Part shown: piece after piece, positions 1-15,912 of the stretch | How the letters are laid out: the number at the start of each line of letters is the position of its first letter | Position numbering within the stretch: position 1 is the first letter of the stretch | Assembly: GCA_029204225.1 (NCBI GenBank) | Contig: CM055094.1 | Span: 10,711,153-10,775,152, forward strand | Source of the DNA: Diphasiastrum complanatum | Lineage: Eukaryota > Streptophyta > Lycopodiopsida > Lycopodiales > Lycopodiaceae | Direction: 5' to 3' | Length of the DNA: 64,000 bases | Position numbers and translations under genes: made by a program | The notes under the pieces: generated by a model | What the model was told of the DNA's origin: nothing | Databases searched by the model: none | What the model saw: the letters and a program-made list of their open reading frames with translations, nothing else

Positions 1-1563
1 TACATAGGCTTCTCATCAACCTGGAAAAATATGCCATCAAAGTATTGCTCGCCATCAGTACATCGATGCTAGCAAACCTCTCCAAATGCCATACTCTTAG
101 GTGATTTTGGAGTAAGCATAAGTCGTCCATAGCAGACAATATAGACGGATCTAGAATACCAAAGAGATGACAATTTAAGTCAAAATTAGTTCCAATAGTA
201 GCTATAAAAGAGTGTTCAAACCATTACAAGCTACAAAAATTTAGTAGTTTCATGTGACAAACAAGAACCTAATGCATTACTTAGAGAATATTTCACCATA
301 CGAGGAGAAATGTTTTTTCTGTAAATCACTGTAGTCAGCAGCTTCTGTGAGAAAAGCTTACCACATTGAGCTCTTAAACTGGACATCCCAATCATCCCAA
401 CATGATCTAACAGTGTAAGTTGGCGAAGTATGAAATAAAAGAGATTAATAGCAAAAAAATTCCATCAAGTCAGTTAGTTTCTATTGACCAGCAACACAAC
501 CTTTAAGCGTGAACCTAAATTGTGATAGTCAGAACTTGGGTCCTCTGCCTTTTGACTTGGTTTCCCTGATACTAAATCTATGATTATGTCTAAATGCGAC
601 AGTATCAGCATTTAAGTCGGATATTATTGAAATGTAACAAAAAAAAATTCAATGAAAGGACTTTTGTTTATATCCATGTCACCAAGAAAAACTGATCCGA
701 CACCTAAACATACTTTTTGCCAATGATCATATGTAACAAGTGATTAACATAGATAATTGTACATTTGTATAATGATTGAATAATAAATACTTCATGGTGG
801 TTCAACTTCCCACTTCGACATTTTTTTTTGGTGGCCACAGAGTCAATATTTGTATGTTCACAGAATTTTTTCATTCAATATGGGGCGAAGGAACTCAATT
901 GTGCCTGATCATGGAATAAAGAAAATGAAGAACACATGGTGAAACAAACCAACCCAACCGAATTTAGATCATCAGATCTAGCCCTCAAGCTATGGACACC
1001 TGGCAATAACTCAATAGTGATTAAAATGGAGAGAACTCCAACTACATTTTCTTACAATTACTTGGGGCTACTCTTTATTAGTCCAATTTTCAGCGTGAGG
1101 CCAACAACTACAACTAGATATGGAAAAGGTTTTGCTTCAAGAGAAATATCGGGGATGCTTCGAGTAAGTGCCAACTCTTGTTATCCCCACAGCCCTCCAT
1201 GCAGTGGAGGCTTGCTACACATGACACAAGGGTTTGGAAGTTTCCAGATTCATGCATGGCAATTAGTATTTCTCATGCCTTCCTGCAAGGTCTCATCAAT
1301 TTGTCAAACGATTCATGTACCATGCTCATCTTCAGCGAGCATGGAAGGGCCACCTAACTTCTATTGTGGACTCAATTCCCAGAGTTGGATACAATTGGGT
1401 CCCCATTCCTGCAACGATATTGAGATTCCAGAATTTCACAATGTCTTAGATTCACTTTGGGACAACTTCAGGTTTTCTCCCATCAGCTTTTGGTGGAGAT
1501 CGGTTGCTTTCAGAGTATCCCATCAGAAGACAAGATATGTTAGTTGTGTACCCTTGGCAAGGT
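1..1563. other. No gene recognised (AT-rich)
   Basis: I see no recognisable protein, RNA or complete repeat here. The 209-codon plus-strand frame at 936-1565 has no domain-like composition. On the minus strand, 1050-1563 may hold eroded reverse-transcriptase sequence of the LINE described at 1864-3257, but stops and shifts are too frequent for me to support that. Confidence 0.5.
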
Positions 1564-1863
1564 AGAAGTTGATGAGCGCTTCATTTTTAGATGCCCTATA
1601 TACTACGAGATCAGAGGCATATACCATTGCCTCTTTGGAGACCCCACCAATCAGCTTGTGCTCACTTATTGTATTATTGGATCGACAATGTGTTGATCTT
1701 ATGCTACGAATCCATAAGGCCCAAGAGTGTACACAACATCAGTGTTACGTCCATGTTTGATAAAGAGGATTTGGAATAATGCTTGTCGTGGATATTCGGT
1801 ACTCCACACGGAGCTGGTCGGTGGTATCATAGAACTCTGACTATTGTGAGAAAGTTCGGGCAT

Positions 1864-2370
1864 TTAAATCGCTAGTGAAAAAAATATGCCCCCGCTTCGA
1901 GAATCTGATAATATCATGCCCTCAACGAAAGATGAAGACTCTGAAGGAAAATAGCATGCTGCCACAAAGATGTCCCTGTCCAAACCGATATCATGTCCAA
2001 CAATACGAATCCAAATATAACGTGCATGCCCGTCATGTTTGATGAACTTGATGCTCGGGTGAAGAGACTTGCCCATAGCACCTCCGGATCCATGACCACT
2101 AGTTGATCTAGTCTCAAGTCTGTACATCTGTACCTTGGGAAAGTAGGTAGTCCTCTCTTCTGACTCTCATGAGTCTCCTTGAAAAGCAATAAATCTCTAC
2201 CAGGGATGAAATCAATCAGGTCTCCAGCTGTGGATGATGAGTGTATACCATCACAATTCCATACTCCAATCTGGAGATGGTGTGGATGGGGCCCCAGGGC
2301 ACTCCTGAACTCGGGGACCCCAAATCCGTAGCACTGAGAGCTCCTAGGAGTGCTATCAAAAGAGCGCACT
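1864..2370 (-). pseudogene. LINE endonuclease domain, decayed
   Basis: Relic of the apurinic-type endonuclease that starts a non-LTR (LINE) retrotransposon ORF2 and nicks the target DNA. Two overlapping minus frames carry it. One reads IGVWNCDGIHSS, then DLLLFKETHESQKRGL, resembling the N-W-N-hydrophobic and QETH motifs. The other continues with GHGSGGAMG, then HARYIWIRIVGHD and IFVAACYFPSESSSF, the usual spacing to the CYFP block. At least one frameshift (near 2130) and stop codons separate the pieces, so it is dead. The reverse transcriptase expected further along (below 1864) is not clearly recognisable. It follows the ORF1 relic on the same strand, as in an intact LINE. The family call rests on motif pattern only. 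Confidence 0.62.
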
Positions 2371-3257
2371 CGTTCATCTCGCCAAACTCATGAGCCGCTT
2401 GAAAGGCCTTACGCCTCTCTTCCACATGGATAGAAATGAGGTCGTCATCCATATAGATAGTGTAGCTTATCTTTGCACCGCAAAGTCTCTCTGTGACTCT
2501 CCAAGGAAGTAAAGCGGATGATAAGTGTGGCTACATCTCTGGTAGTCCTCCATGTAGTATCTAGTCCGTCGGTCTTGTGCCCCAGTGTGGTGTCGAGGAA
2601 GCATTTGGCTTCAGCCATGGCATCTTGTGTATTTGGGAACCCACAAACCCTAATGTTGTGGGCTTTTTGGTCTCGAGATCTCTATTCCAAAATGGTGGCT
2701 GAAATGACTCATGAGATGAGAGCGCTTGGTTTGGTGCCTTTCTTCAAAATCGATGCCCAAGAGAGGGCCTCTTCTATCTGCTTCTCAATCTTGTTTTCTA
2801 GTTCTCGTATCATTGTGCTAGTGGTCTCCGAAACTGCAGCCTGCTTGGTTCCAATTGATTGCTCGAGTGATGCGACTTTTGACTAGAATAAGTTCTTCTC
2901 ATTGACCAAAGAGGTCACTAGTCCCTTCAGCTGTGAAATTTCTTGCTTCAAACTCTGGAGATCTGCCTTGATCTTATCAATCTGCCAAGATGAGAAAAGT
3001 TCAATTGATTTTGAGGGTGTGTATGGAATATTTGCTGTAGGTTGTGATTCTTGGAGGGAAGAAGAACTGGCAGCAGTAGCATAGATGATAGGAGTGGGGA
3101 GAAGAGGAGCAGATCCAGATCTATCAGAGGGAAGAGGAGCAGTAGACACAGATGAGGAAGCAGCAGACAAGGAGGAGGGCGCTGCCACATTGGTAGACAA
3201 CGTTGCTTGCCACCTCAAGTGGCAACTCTGCTGATGTGGCAGGCAGTGTTGCCACAT
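2371..3257 (-). pseudogene. LINE ORF1 (coiled coil plus RRM-like), decayed
   Basis: Relic of the RNA-binding ORF1 protein of a LINE. From 3257 the minus frame starts with a Ser/Ala/Pro-rich stretch and then a heptad-like segment (IDKIKADLQSLKQEISQLKG, followed by SLVNEKNLF). A TAG stop at 2883-2885 interrupts it. The same frame continues with SKVASLEQSIG and ELENKIEKQIEEALSWASIL. After further stops an RRM-like block appears (NIRVCGFPNTQDAMAEAKCF, then ATLIIRFTSLESHRETLRCK). After a shift it resumes at MDDDLISIHVEERRKAFQAA, typical of the end of ORF1 in L1-like elements. The order (coiled coil, RRM, basic tail, then endonuclease) supports the call. Several stops and shifts show it is not functional. 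Confidence 0.6.
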
Positions 3258-3301
3258 CAGCAGTGGGAGTGGAGGAGCGGGGATGGTGGCGAGGAGGCAT
3301 G

Positions 3302-6463
<3,162 letters not shown>

Positions 6464-7166
6464 TGCGATACAATAGGAGAAAGTCAGATGACGCGAAATT
6501 CAAATGACTCGACGTGACACGAAAATCTTCGCGACACTTTTTGACCTTCACGCTCCAAAGGATCAGGAAGATCATGCAAGTACCATGAAGTACAAAAACC
6601 CTGATCTGATATGATGACATCAGCTGAAGAGCGTTAGGACGTGCCTAACCCACCTCTCTTGTAATCCATGATTAGTTATAGATTGTTTAGTCTATCTAAT
6701 CAGATATGCTACTCTGAATGTATGCAATTACTAGATGTATAAGATACATGCAGTAGCAGATAGAAAACATACAGAATAGAAGTCCGCCTGTGAGGGAGAC
6801 AATTTTGTAAGCAGGATCTATAGAGATCCAAGAAGTCCGCTAGTAAGCAAAGACGCTACTCATGAGAGAATACTATTTTCTCTCACGCCAATGCGTTGTG
6901 TGGGTCTATCATACAGCGCTCGAAATCAAGAGGATCAATAGATGATACTGTATCTATTATGCACATATCACTCTTATTTTTGTCTGATCTTGAATGAATA
7001 ATTGTCTACTATCACTTGTGTATCTCATTCACTTGTTTTATCGATTTCGCACACCGGTTCAGTTTTGTTGAATGTTGTATTAATCTATAATGTAGATCAG
7101 CAATGTCTGTCTACTTTCTGGAGCAATATAACGGACAATGACCAGCAATCACACTATGGCTCAACA
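6464..7166 (+). mobile_element. LTR of copia element A (left copy)
   Basis: About 700 bp that recurs, reverse-complemented, at 11025-11768. Shared blocks include the run from GCGACACTTTTTGACC through AGTCCGCCTGTGAGGGAGAC to GTAGATCAGCA and a terminal GCTCAACA. The right copy carries about 45 bp near its end that this copy lacks. Immediately after the end is a degraded primer-site-like TGGTAGAGA. The left edge is approximate because I see no clean TG and no target duplication. Confidence 0.75.
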
Positions 7167-7319
7167 CTAATGGTAGAGACATATGACTCAAAGATGTTCT
7201 GTTCGTGCCTACACTGTAGTAGGACTTGCTATCAGTGGCAAGAATAGTTGATGCAAGGATGCGTGTAACGTTCTCAGATGACGCATACAACATTGTTGAT
7301 GCAATATCAATACACTAAT

Positions 7320-8220
7320 TACTCAAGCGAGAAGAAAAAACAACTTGTATCACTTGAAGGTACGCCTATCTGCAGATCAAGTGCATCAGACTCATGATGA
7401 TTCGCCAGATACTCTATGGCACAAGAGACTATGCCATATGAATTCAATGGCACTATAGCCATCATGGAGCAATCACAGGGGTGAGCATTTTGAATGCACC
7501 CAGTTCGATGACCTGTGATGCATGTTTGAAGGGTAAGATGTCACGTACTACTTTTGTCAAAGACTCCTACAGAACTGCCAAAATTTTGGAGCTTGTACAT
7601 TCAAACATCTGTGGACCTTTCAACGTGATCTCAGTAGGAGACTCAAAGTATTATATTACCTTTATTGGTGATTACAATAAGTTTGCCAGAGACTACTTCA
7701 TTCATGATAAATCAAAAGCTTTTTACAAATTCACAGAGTACGTAAATTGGGCAGAAAGATGCACATGAAGTAAGGTGAAGCAGATCAGAACAGAGCGAGG
7801 TGGAGAATACATCTCAAATCGATTCACTGACTTCTGCAATGATCATGGAACCATTCACAGAAGAACTGCATCTTACACATCGCAATACAACGGTGTTGCA
7901 GAAAGAAAGAACATGACTCTTACGGAAGCTGCCAAGTGCATGATGGCCTATTCGAAGGCTCCAAGAGTGATGTGGGCTAAAGCAGTAGCTACAGCTGCTA
8001 ACATTCAAAACAGTACAAGAAAATTTGGTGTTCCTCACACGACACCACACGAATTATGGTGGGGTAGAAAACCCAATCTGACTCACATCCGTATCTTTGG
8101 CTGTGCAGCTTGTGCACATGTTCCTGGTAAGCTTCGAAAGAAGCTAGATGAGAAATCAGAACAAGGATATCTTGTAGGATATGACAATCATTCGTCATAC
8201 TATAGAGTCTATATTTTTGC
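7320..8220 (+). pseudogene. Copia A: GAG-pre-integrase and integrase, decayed
   Basis: N-terminal half of a Ty1/copia pol. A degraded GAG-pre-integrase block comes first (SPDTLWHKRLCHMNSM). After a shift it continues at 7481 with the zinc-binding end (CDACLKGKMSRTTF). The integrase core follows: VHSNICGPF (the first catalytic Asp is replaced by Asn), FIGDYNKFARDYF, a stop at 7766, then ERGGEYISNRFTDFC with the Glu, and YNGVAERKNMTLTEAAKCM. The frame reaches FGCAACAHVPGKLRKKLDE and YLVGYDNHSSYYRVYIF, then breaks at about 8214. The missing remainder, starting ETNTVKTIRYVKFDE, lies on the opposite strand ending at about 13880. Gag and protease are absent; only about 150 bp separate the LTR from this fragment. 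Confidence 0.85.
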
Positions 8221-9832
8221 ATTTTTCACACTCCTCCTAAAAAATCTAGCTTGGTAAATCTAGCTTGATGGAAAACATGATGATCTTGAACTTGACTGCA
8301 TGGGCTGAATTGGTCTTTGCTGGATTAAAAGGTGTGACGATCAGCCAATAAGCTTGATGTTGGTCCGAAATCACCATATCCATGATAGTGCTTCTTTGAT
8401 GTTGACATCTTTGATGAGCTTGAGAGCTTTGCACCATCCTAGCACCTCCAAAATTGATTCCTTCCAATTTTCATGTAGATGCTTGACCTTGAGGCTTGCC
8501 TTGAACAAAAGATGGGTTTTGTTTCAAATACATGAAAATCAAACTTAATCACTTCTTTTGTACTCACTCTTGACCCAAATAATCTCACACTTGAGATTTA
8601 GAATGAATTTGATTTGATTTGACAACAAACTATGCCACCAATTTTTCACAAAGCTTAAAAAATTAGACAACTAGAAATTCACAAAGATCTCAACCATGCA
8701 TGAATACTCAAATATGGACGCCTCCTCATTCTAGACATCCAGTGGGATCTCAAATTGACCCTCACACTCTCACAAAGAAAGTTGAATAGAACTAATTTGA
8801 GTTTCATACATACTATGTCAATTTTTGCTCAATAAATTGAATTCAATCACTCCTATTGGATTCCACCAATTACTCTACTTTTTAAGACTTGGAATGAAAT
8901 TCAAAATCAAAAGTTGTGAACTTTCTCACTAAGATATTGTGCTTCAAAGAGCTAATGCCACTTAGAAATATTTGATCACCTAGGAGAATACAAATTCTCC
9001 ACCAATAACAACACAAAATGAGCTTCTAGATCTTGCCTTCTACAAAGGAAGGAACTCTTAGAAAATTGGATCTCTCTCTACACATTTGCCATAGACACAT
9101 TAATTACTCTTTTCAAACCTCACAAACACTCAAACAAATTGAGTAGGATTGAATAATGTGACTTGGATCTCAATATCTTTTCTAGAACTTTCAATTGAAG
9201 CCAATCTATGTCAAATTCTACAAAAGATTTGCATAGATGCTCTATATCCACTAGAAATTCTCAAAGGTTTCACTTGGAGGACAGATTCAAGGATGTTTTC
9301 TAGCAAATTGATGCTTCTAAACTTGATCCTATCACTCTTGAACAAATCTAGAGTGATGGTACAATGGATTTCAACCTCTCACCTTGCATATCACTCCTTA
9401 ATCTATGATTTTTAGCAAAATCTCTCTCAACTTCAACATGCACTCAAAAAATCAGAGATAATCAATTAATGCACCTAATTCAAGCTTCAAATTTAATTTC
9501 TTGGCTGATCTAATCCAATAACTAATCAATGGATTAGATTCTCTTTAAAAAATGCTTGATTTTGCACCAAAAATCACTCAAATTGGGTATGTGAGTCAAA
9601 TTCTACAAATTTTTGAAATTTCTCAGTCAAAATCGGAGATGTACGGCCTCACACGTGTGAAAAGAGTTCATACAACCCACAACAAGATCTGGACCAAAAT
9701 TTTTGAGGATAGCTATCAAATCCAACTCGCTACACAAAATTTGACTAGTTTCCAAAAAACTGCTAATTTTGGCTTTGATTTGGAGTAACCCTATCAATTT
9801 CAACAAAAACTCTTGTACTAGGCTCTGATACA
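8221..9832 (-). mobile_element. Internal region of copia-like element B (non-coding)
   Basis: Lies between a polypurine tract at its low-coordinate edge (on the minus strand AGGAGGAG, immediately before the LTR terminus TGTGAAAAATG) and a primer site at its high edge (minus strand TGTATCAGAGCC, one base short of the tRNA-iMet match). It therefore reads as the interior of a minus-oriented LTR element about 1.6 kb long. I find no gag, protease, integrase or reverse transcriptase in any frame, only AT-rich sequence. This resembles a non-autonomous (LARD/TRIM-like) element that would depend on enzymes supplied by a coding relative. Confidence 0.72.
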
Positions 9833-10665
9833 TGTGAAAAAAGTACAAAAAGGACCAAGAGTGGATCCTAATCTGATCCTCAAGAGGGATTGGTTGTCAG
9901 ATTACTTGATCTATCAATCTACTTCAGATTAAGATCAATCTAGATCAATTCTAGACACAAAATCCTAACAAGAACAATCATTAATTGAAGGTAAGTGTAC
10001 TTTATGGTTTCACACGTGTGAAACACTGTCTGAGTACGAACTCCAACCTGAAAATCAAGTACACATTGATAGAACCTCAAAACAATCAAAACAAATGTAG
10101 ACAAATGGAGAGAATCACTCAAAATTGCTTCCAAAACCTAAGATTGGTGTCTCACATTGATTATGGCCAAATATGGCTCTATATATACAATAAGTGGGAG
10201 CTCGTGGTACTGATCATCCCTCTGATCCCACATGTGTGAAGGTGCTTTGTCATATGATGATTCATCATGCAAAACTGACACTTGGACAAAACCTTCAATT
10301 TTGAGCACTTTTGGTCCATTTTCCTTCTATATGGAGATCTACTTGGAAATCTTCTAGAAGTCAAAATTTGCCTACTTCAGCTTATTCCACACATGTGAGC
10401 TGTCCTCTACACATGTGATATGACACCTAACCAAAGGATGTGGCTCATGCAATCAATAGATTGATGCCATGTGTCATATGTCTAGAAAACTAGTTTTTGA
10501 CCTTTTTAGCCACTAGAACTTGAATTAAATCATATGTACAACCTATATGATTATGGTACATGACAAGTACACTATTTTCACATGTGGAAACAGGCTCCAC
10601 ACATGTGTGTTTATCTGTATACAAGATTTTTGGCCTCTACCAAGCTTATTTTTGCATTTTTCACA
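9833..10665 (-). mobile_element. LTR of element B (complete copy, 833 bp)
   Basis: On the plus strand it starts TGTGAAAAAAGTAC next to the primer site and ends GCATTTTTCACA. The sequence recurs reverse-complemented at 13880-14672. It holds about six copies of palindromic CACATGTG or CACACGTGTG motifs. The outer flank is AGAGA (10666-10670), the reverse complement of the TCTCT that follows the other LTR at 14673-14677. This is what a 5-bp target duplication would look like after an inversion. Confidence 0.85.
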
Positions 10666-10699
10666 AGAGAGAGAGATGAAGTGAGGGGGAGGGATTAGG

Positions 10700-10892
<193 letters not shown>

Positions 10893-11024
10893 ATGATGTG
10901 AGAAATATTGAACGCAAATTGCAAATATCAATCAGGCTCTATATCGAAACAAAACAAAACGAAACGAAATTGGACAAAATGAAGCAAAGCGAAATGAAAC
11001 TTGAACGAGCTCTGATATTGACAT

Positions 11025-11768
11025 TGTTGAGCTAAATAAATTTAATCGTGAACAAAATGAATTCGGATGGATTTCAGATATGATTGCTGGTCATTGCTTG
11101 CTATATCATTCCTACAATGCTCCAAAAAGTAGACAGACACTGCTGATCTACGTTATAGATTAATACAGCATTCAACAAAATTGTGCGGAATTGATAAAAC
11201 AAGTGAATGAGATACATAAGTGATAGCAGACAATAATTCATTCAAGATCAGACAAAAATAAGAGTGATATTTGCGTAATACCTACAGTATCATCTATTGA
11301 TCCTCTTGATTTTGAGCGTTGTATGACAGACCCACACAACGCATTGGCGTGAGAGAAAATAGTGTTCTCTCATGAGTAGCGTCTTGCTTACTAGCGCTTC
11401 TTGGATCTCTATAGATCCTACTTACAAAATTGTCTCCCTCACAGGCGGACTTCTATTTAGTATGTCTTCTATCTGCTACTGTATGTATCTTATACATCTA
11501 GTAATTGCATACATTCAGAGTAGCATATCTGATTAGATAGACTAAACAATCTATAGCTAATCATGGATTACAAGAGAGGTGGGTTAGGCACGTCCTAATG
11601 CTCTTCCGCTGACGTCATCATATCAGATCAGGGTTTTTGTACTTCATGGTACTTGCATGATCTTCCTGATCCTTTGGAGCGTAAAGGTCAAAAAGTGTCG
11701 CGAATATTTTTGTGTCGTTTCAAATCATTTGACTTTCGCTTCTTCTGACTTTATCCTGTTGTATCACG
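11025..11768 (-). mobile_element. LTR of copia element A (inverted copy)
   Basis: Reverse complement of the LTR at 6464-7166. On the minus strand it follows the RNase H end of A at about 11770, as a 3' LTR should. On its other side, however, a primer-site-like sequence abuts it (GCTCTGATATTGA at 11009-11021, complementary to TCAATATCAGAGC). It therefore also sits like a 5' LTR of a second internal region, most of which is lost into the microsatellite. Confidence 0.78.
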
Positions 11769-13880
11769 AACATTTTTCTTTCGAGAACATTTTCGCTTCC
11801 TGTCTTTTTGTCAGGATGTTCGTGAACATTTTTGCTTCGTGTCTTTTTGTCAAACTGAGGGCTGAAAGCTAGCAAATCTTTGAAAATAGAAACGTTTTGT
11901 TTTTTTAGCTCTCTCTCAAAGCGTGGTAGCTTGATAACTCCAAGACTGCTCCTCAATTTCTCAAAAAGACCTCTGTCTAAGGCCTTTGTGAAAATGTCAA
12001 CCACCATTTCCTTTGTAAAATAGTCTATAGAATCTTCTTGCCGATCAGATCCCTTATCAAGTGATACTTGATTGCGATGTGTTTCATCCTTGAGTGAAAC
12101 ACAGGATCCTTTGTCAGATGTATTGCAGATGTATTGTCCATCTCCAAAATCAGAGGCTCATTCCTTGTTTCGCCCAGCTCATCAAAGAACTGTTTGAGCC
12201 AAATGATATCATTAGCCCTCTTTGCTTCTGAAACGTACTCTGCTTCACAGGATGACTGAGCCACAATGGTCTGCTTCTTGCTGACCCAGAGAATTGCTGC
12301 TCCTAACATGATAGTGCATCTTTCTGAGACACTTTTGCAGCCATCCTTGAGAGATGCCCAGCTTGCATCACTGTAGGAAAGCATCTGGAACCCTGCATCA
12401 CGAGAATAACACAAACCAAAATCCTTCGTTAATTGAAGGTATTGCAAAATTTGTTTCGCAATCTTCTTGAATGAGTTGAGCCTCGCTTTGTACAAAATTG
12501 GCTCATCCTGAACACGACATAAGCAATGTTAGGATGTGTTTTATCTTCAAGGTACATCAACGATCCGATCAGCTTCCTGTATGGTGTAAGTTGCATCAAT
12601 TCTATTTCTTCTTTAGTCTTCAAACAGTCTTCATTCGTCAGGACTGTTCCTACAAGCATTGGAGTATTTGCTCCTTTGCAACTCAGCATCCCAAAATCTT
12701 CTAGGATTTTTTGGGTATATATGGACTGATGAAGGTACAATGTACTTCCCTCATAGTCCCTATCAATCTATAAGCCAAGATAACATCTGGCTTCTCCCAT
12801 GTCTGCAATCTCGAAATGTTTCGAGATGTCATACTTCACCTCAACAATAAGCTCTTCACTTTTGCAGAGTATCAAAGTGTCATCCACATATACAGCTACA
12901 ATGATGATCTCCCCATTTGTAATTCCTATATAAACATTGGAATCAGCCATTAGTGGCTTGAATCATCAGGATTTCAAGGCTTGATCTTTCTTCTTATAGC
13001 ATTGTCATGTTGACAGCTTCAGACCATATATACTCCTATGCATTCTGCATGCATAAGTAGGAAGTGACTTCGAAATGTAGCTTGGAGGTTGATCCATGTA
13101 GACTTCCTCATCTAGCTCGCCATATAAAAACGTTGTTTTTTTCGTCCACGATGTGAATCATGAGAACATAAGCAGCTACATATGCAAACAATAAACGTAG
13201 GGACGAATGTTTCACAATAGGAGAGAAGGTCTCATCATAGTCAATACCATATCTCTGAGAAAACCCCTTTGCTACAAGTCTTGCTTTATACTTCGAAATA
13301 TCTCCATTCGGTCCATACTTCAGCTTGTATACCCACTTGCATTTTACAGTCTTTCGCTTATCTGGTAGTGGCTGCAACATCCATTCTTGATACTTCCTCA
13401 TGGATTCCATCTCCTGATTCATGGCTTGGATCCATTTGTCCTTCTCTGGACATTCAATTGCTTCCTTGAATGTTTGTGGTTCTCCACTGAATCCACAAAA
13501 CTCTTCTGATGTAGAAGCTGAGCTGCTTGGCACAAATCTTGCTGGCGCTCTTCGTTCTCTTGTCGATCTTTTAGGAGATCCTTCTGGAACTACAATGTTC
13601 TTGCCTTTATCTGCTCTGCTAGGTCTGGAACCATTTCGGTTTACAGGTATTGTAGCAGTAGGCTGGCTTGCGAATATTTCTTTGTCTGATTTGTCACTCG
13701 AATGACGTGCAACTCGAACATCTTCATCTAAGTGTTTGTCCTCTGCTCCCTCTGTCAACGTTGGTAGATCATAGTACTGTCTTCCAAGCACTTCATAACT
13801 GACAGGATCATCGTTGGCCATTGTTCTGCTCTCATCAAATTTGACATATCTGATTGTCTTCACTGTGTTTGTCTCCAAAA
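11720..13880 (-). pseudogene. Copia A: reverse transcriptase and RNase H, decayed
   Basis: C-terminal half of the A polyprotein, opposite in strand to its integrase half. It starts near 13880 with ETNTVKTIRYVKFDE (end of integrase) and then a linker. The RT begins with KDKWIQAMNQEMESMRKYQE, CKWVYKLKYGPNGDISKYKA and DYDETFSPIVKHSSLRLL. After breaks come a YGLK block, then VAVYVDDTLILCKSEELI with the YVDD catalytic box, and SLMYLEDKTHPNIAY. RNase H follows with SYSDASWASLKD, SSCEAEYVSEAK and EMDNTSAIHLTKDPVFHSRM, ending at DIFTKALDRGLF. At least four shifts or stops break the frame. It reads into the A LTR at 11768, as in an intact copia. Confidence 0.88.
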
Positions 13881-14672
13881 ATCTTGTATATAGATAAACA
13901 CACATGTGTGGAGCCTGTTCCCACGTGTAAAAAAAAGTGTACTTGTCATGTACCATAATCATATAGGTTGTACATATGATTTAATTCAAGTTCTATTGGC
14001 TAAAAAGGCCAAAAACTAGTTTTCTAGACATATGACACATGGCATCAATCTATTGATTGCATGAGCCACATCCTTTGGTTAGGTGTCATATCACATGTGT
14101 AGAGGACAACTCACATGTGTGGAATAAGCTGAAGTAGGCGAATTTTGACTTCTAGAAGATTTCCAAGTAGATCTCCATATAGAAGGAAAATGGACCAAAA
14201 GTGCTCAAAATTGAAGGTTTTGTCCAAGTGTCAGTTTTGCATGATGAATCATCATAAAAAGCACCTTCACACATGTGGGATCAGAGGGATGATCAGTACC
14301 ACGAGCTCCCACTTATTGTATATATAGAGCCACATTTGGCCATAATCAATGTGAGACACGAATCTTGGTTTTGGAAGCAATTTTGAGTGATTCTCTCCAT
14401 TTGTCTACATTTGTTTTGATTGTTTTGAGGTTCTATCAATGTGTACTTGATTTTCAGGTTGGAGTCCGTACTCAGACAATGTTTCACACATGTGAAACCA
14501 TAAAGTACACTTACCTTCAATTAATGATTGTTCTTGTTAGGATTTTGTGTCTAGAATTGATCTAGATTGATCTTAATCTGAAGTAGATTGATAGATCAAG
14601 TAATCTGACAACCAATCCCTCTTGAGGATCAGATTAGGATCCACTCTTGGTCCTTTTTGTACTTTTTGCACA
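13880..14672 (+). mobile_element. LTR of element B (second copy, truncated at inversion junction)
   Basis: Reverse complement of 9833-10665, ending GTACTTTTTGCACA at 14672 and followed by TCTCT (14673-14677). At its low edge it begins at AAAAATCTTGT, joined to the A reverse-transcriptase fragment. The missing terminus of this LTR (about 11 bp, CATTTTTCACA) lies at 8221-8231, joined to the A integrase fragment. About 22 bp between two CAAAAAT repeats of the LTR are lost. Confidence 0.85.
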
Positions 14673-15912
14673 TCTCTCACTGTTGTCTGTGCCCTCGTTG
14701 CCTACTTTCTGTCATTCCATTTCGCGGCCTCCCTGTGGTGTACGAGCCTTGTCTTTGAGTTTGATTTGTTGCCTTCTGCCCATGCTCCCCCCTGCTAGTG
14801 TTCCGTCGTTGCTGTTTTATTTCTAGCTTTTCGTCTCCTATGGCATTCATGACCATCTTGTTAAAATTGGCAAAAGCTAACTTGATCAAATCCTGTAAAT
14901 ACCATTATGAGTAGTACATATCATCATTAGACATGTGTGGATCCCGGTCCCACGTGTGAAATAAATGCATTTATCATTTAGATGAGTCATATAGGCTGTA
15001 CCTACCATTTCATTTGAGATCTAGTGGCTAAAATGGCCAAAATCTAGTTTTCTAGCTATATGCCACTTGGCATCATTTTATTGGTAGGAAAAGCTATTTC
15101 ACATGGATAGGAGTGATCTCACACGTTCCAAGGACTGCTCACATGTGTGAAAACATCAGTAGTAGGTGAGATTCAACTTGTAGTAGATATTTGTGCAAGT
15201 CCCTATAAAATCGAGGGAGGTGGCTATAAGTTAGGAAACTTGGTCCATGTGCCATATTGATGATTATTGGTGGATCCTTTGATGAGTAGGCACTCTCACA
15301 TGTGCCAAATCAGTTGAGTAAGCATCAGCTCTTGTGTATATATGGTGGCTCATTTGGCCATAATTGATATGGAAGCTAAATCTTGGTTTTGGAGCAATTC
15401 TAGTGTTTTCTCTCTATTTGTCTTGTGTTTTTATGCATTGATTGGGTTCTAAGCTTAGTATACTTTATTCTCAGCCTACTATCCGTACTCTGACAGGTTT
15501 TCACACGTGTGAAACCAGCAAGTACAATTTTTGATCAATAATGATTGTTCTTGTTAGATTTATTCATCTAGGTTTGATCTAAATGCTATCTAATCTTGTG
15601 TAGATTGATAGGTTGATCTAATCTAACATCCAATCACACTTGTGGATCTGATTCAAATCTATTCTTGGTCCATTTTGCTGTACTTTGACACATCTCTGTC
15701 TTTTTTCCACAGTTCCCTCTATCGCAATGGTGCAATCCAACCTTGCCGATCTATGGGACGAGGTGGACATTGTCAGGCGGGTTGCCGATAAGTCTAACAA
15801 GACCGGTGCAAAGGTTGTGCATTGCTGATATTCTCTGGTCGAGTTCGTATCCTGCCACATACAACTGGGTCTATTTTTTATACTATTGTCTAACTATATG
15901 TCGTCTCATTTA
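14673..15912. other. Older target sequence hosting B, the solo LTR and D
   Basis: Once the insertions are set aside, 14678-14860, 15696-15912 and the sequence after 18471 read as one older, less AT-rich segment. A short plus frame at 15726-15827 (33 codons, VQSNLADLWDEVDIVRR...) follows a pyrimidine-rich CAG, and a 70-codon basic minus frame lies at 14677-14889. I recognise neither. It may be an eroded gene or element. Confidence 0.35.
14861..15690 (+). mobile_element. Solo LTR, divergent relative of B
   Basis: Starts TGTTAAAATTGGC and ends GTACTTTGACA. It is flanked on both sides by CATCT (14856-14860 and 15691-15695), a perfect 5-bp target duplication. Its interior matches the B LTR in order (GTCCCACGTGTGAA, TTTTCTAG, CACATGTGTGAAA, CACACGTGTGAAACC). 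There is no internal region, so this is the product of LTR-LTR recombination. Confidence 0.85.

Noticed and set aside
936-1565. 209-codon plus frame as a gene
   Set aside because: No domain, odd composition, no splice support; lies opposite possible LINE remains.
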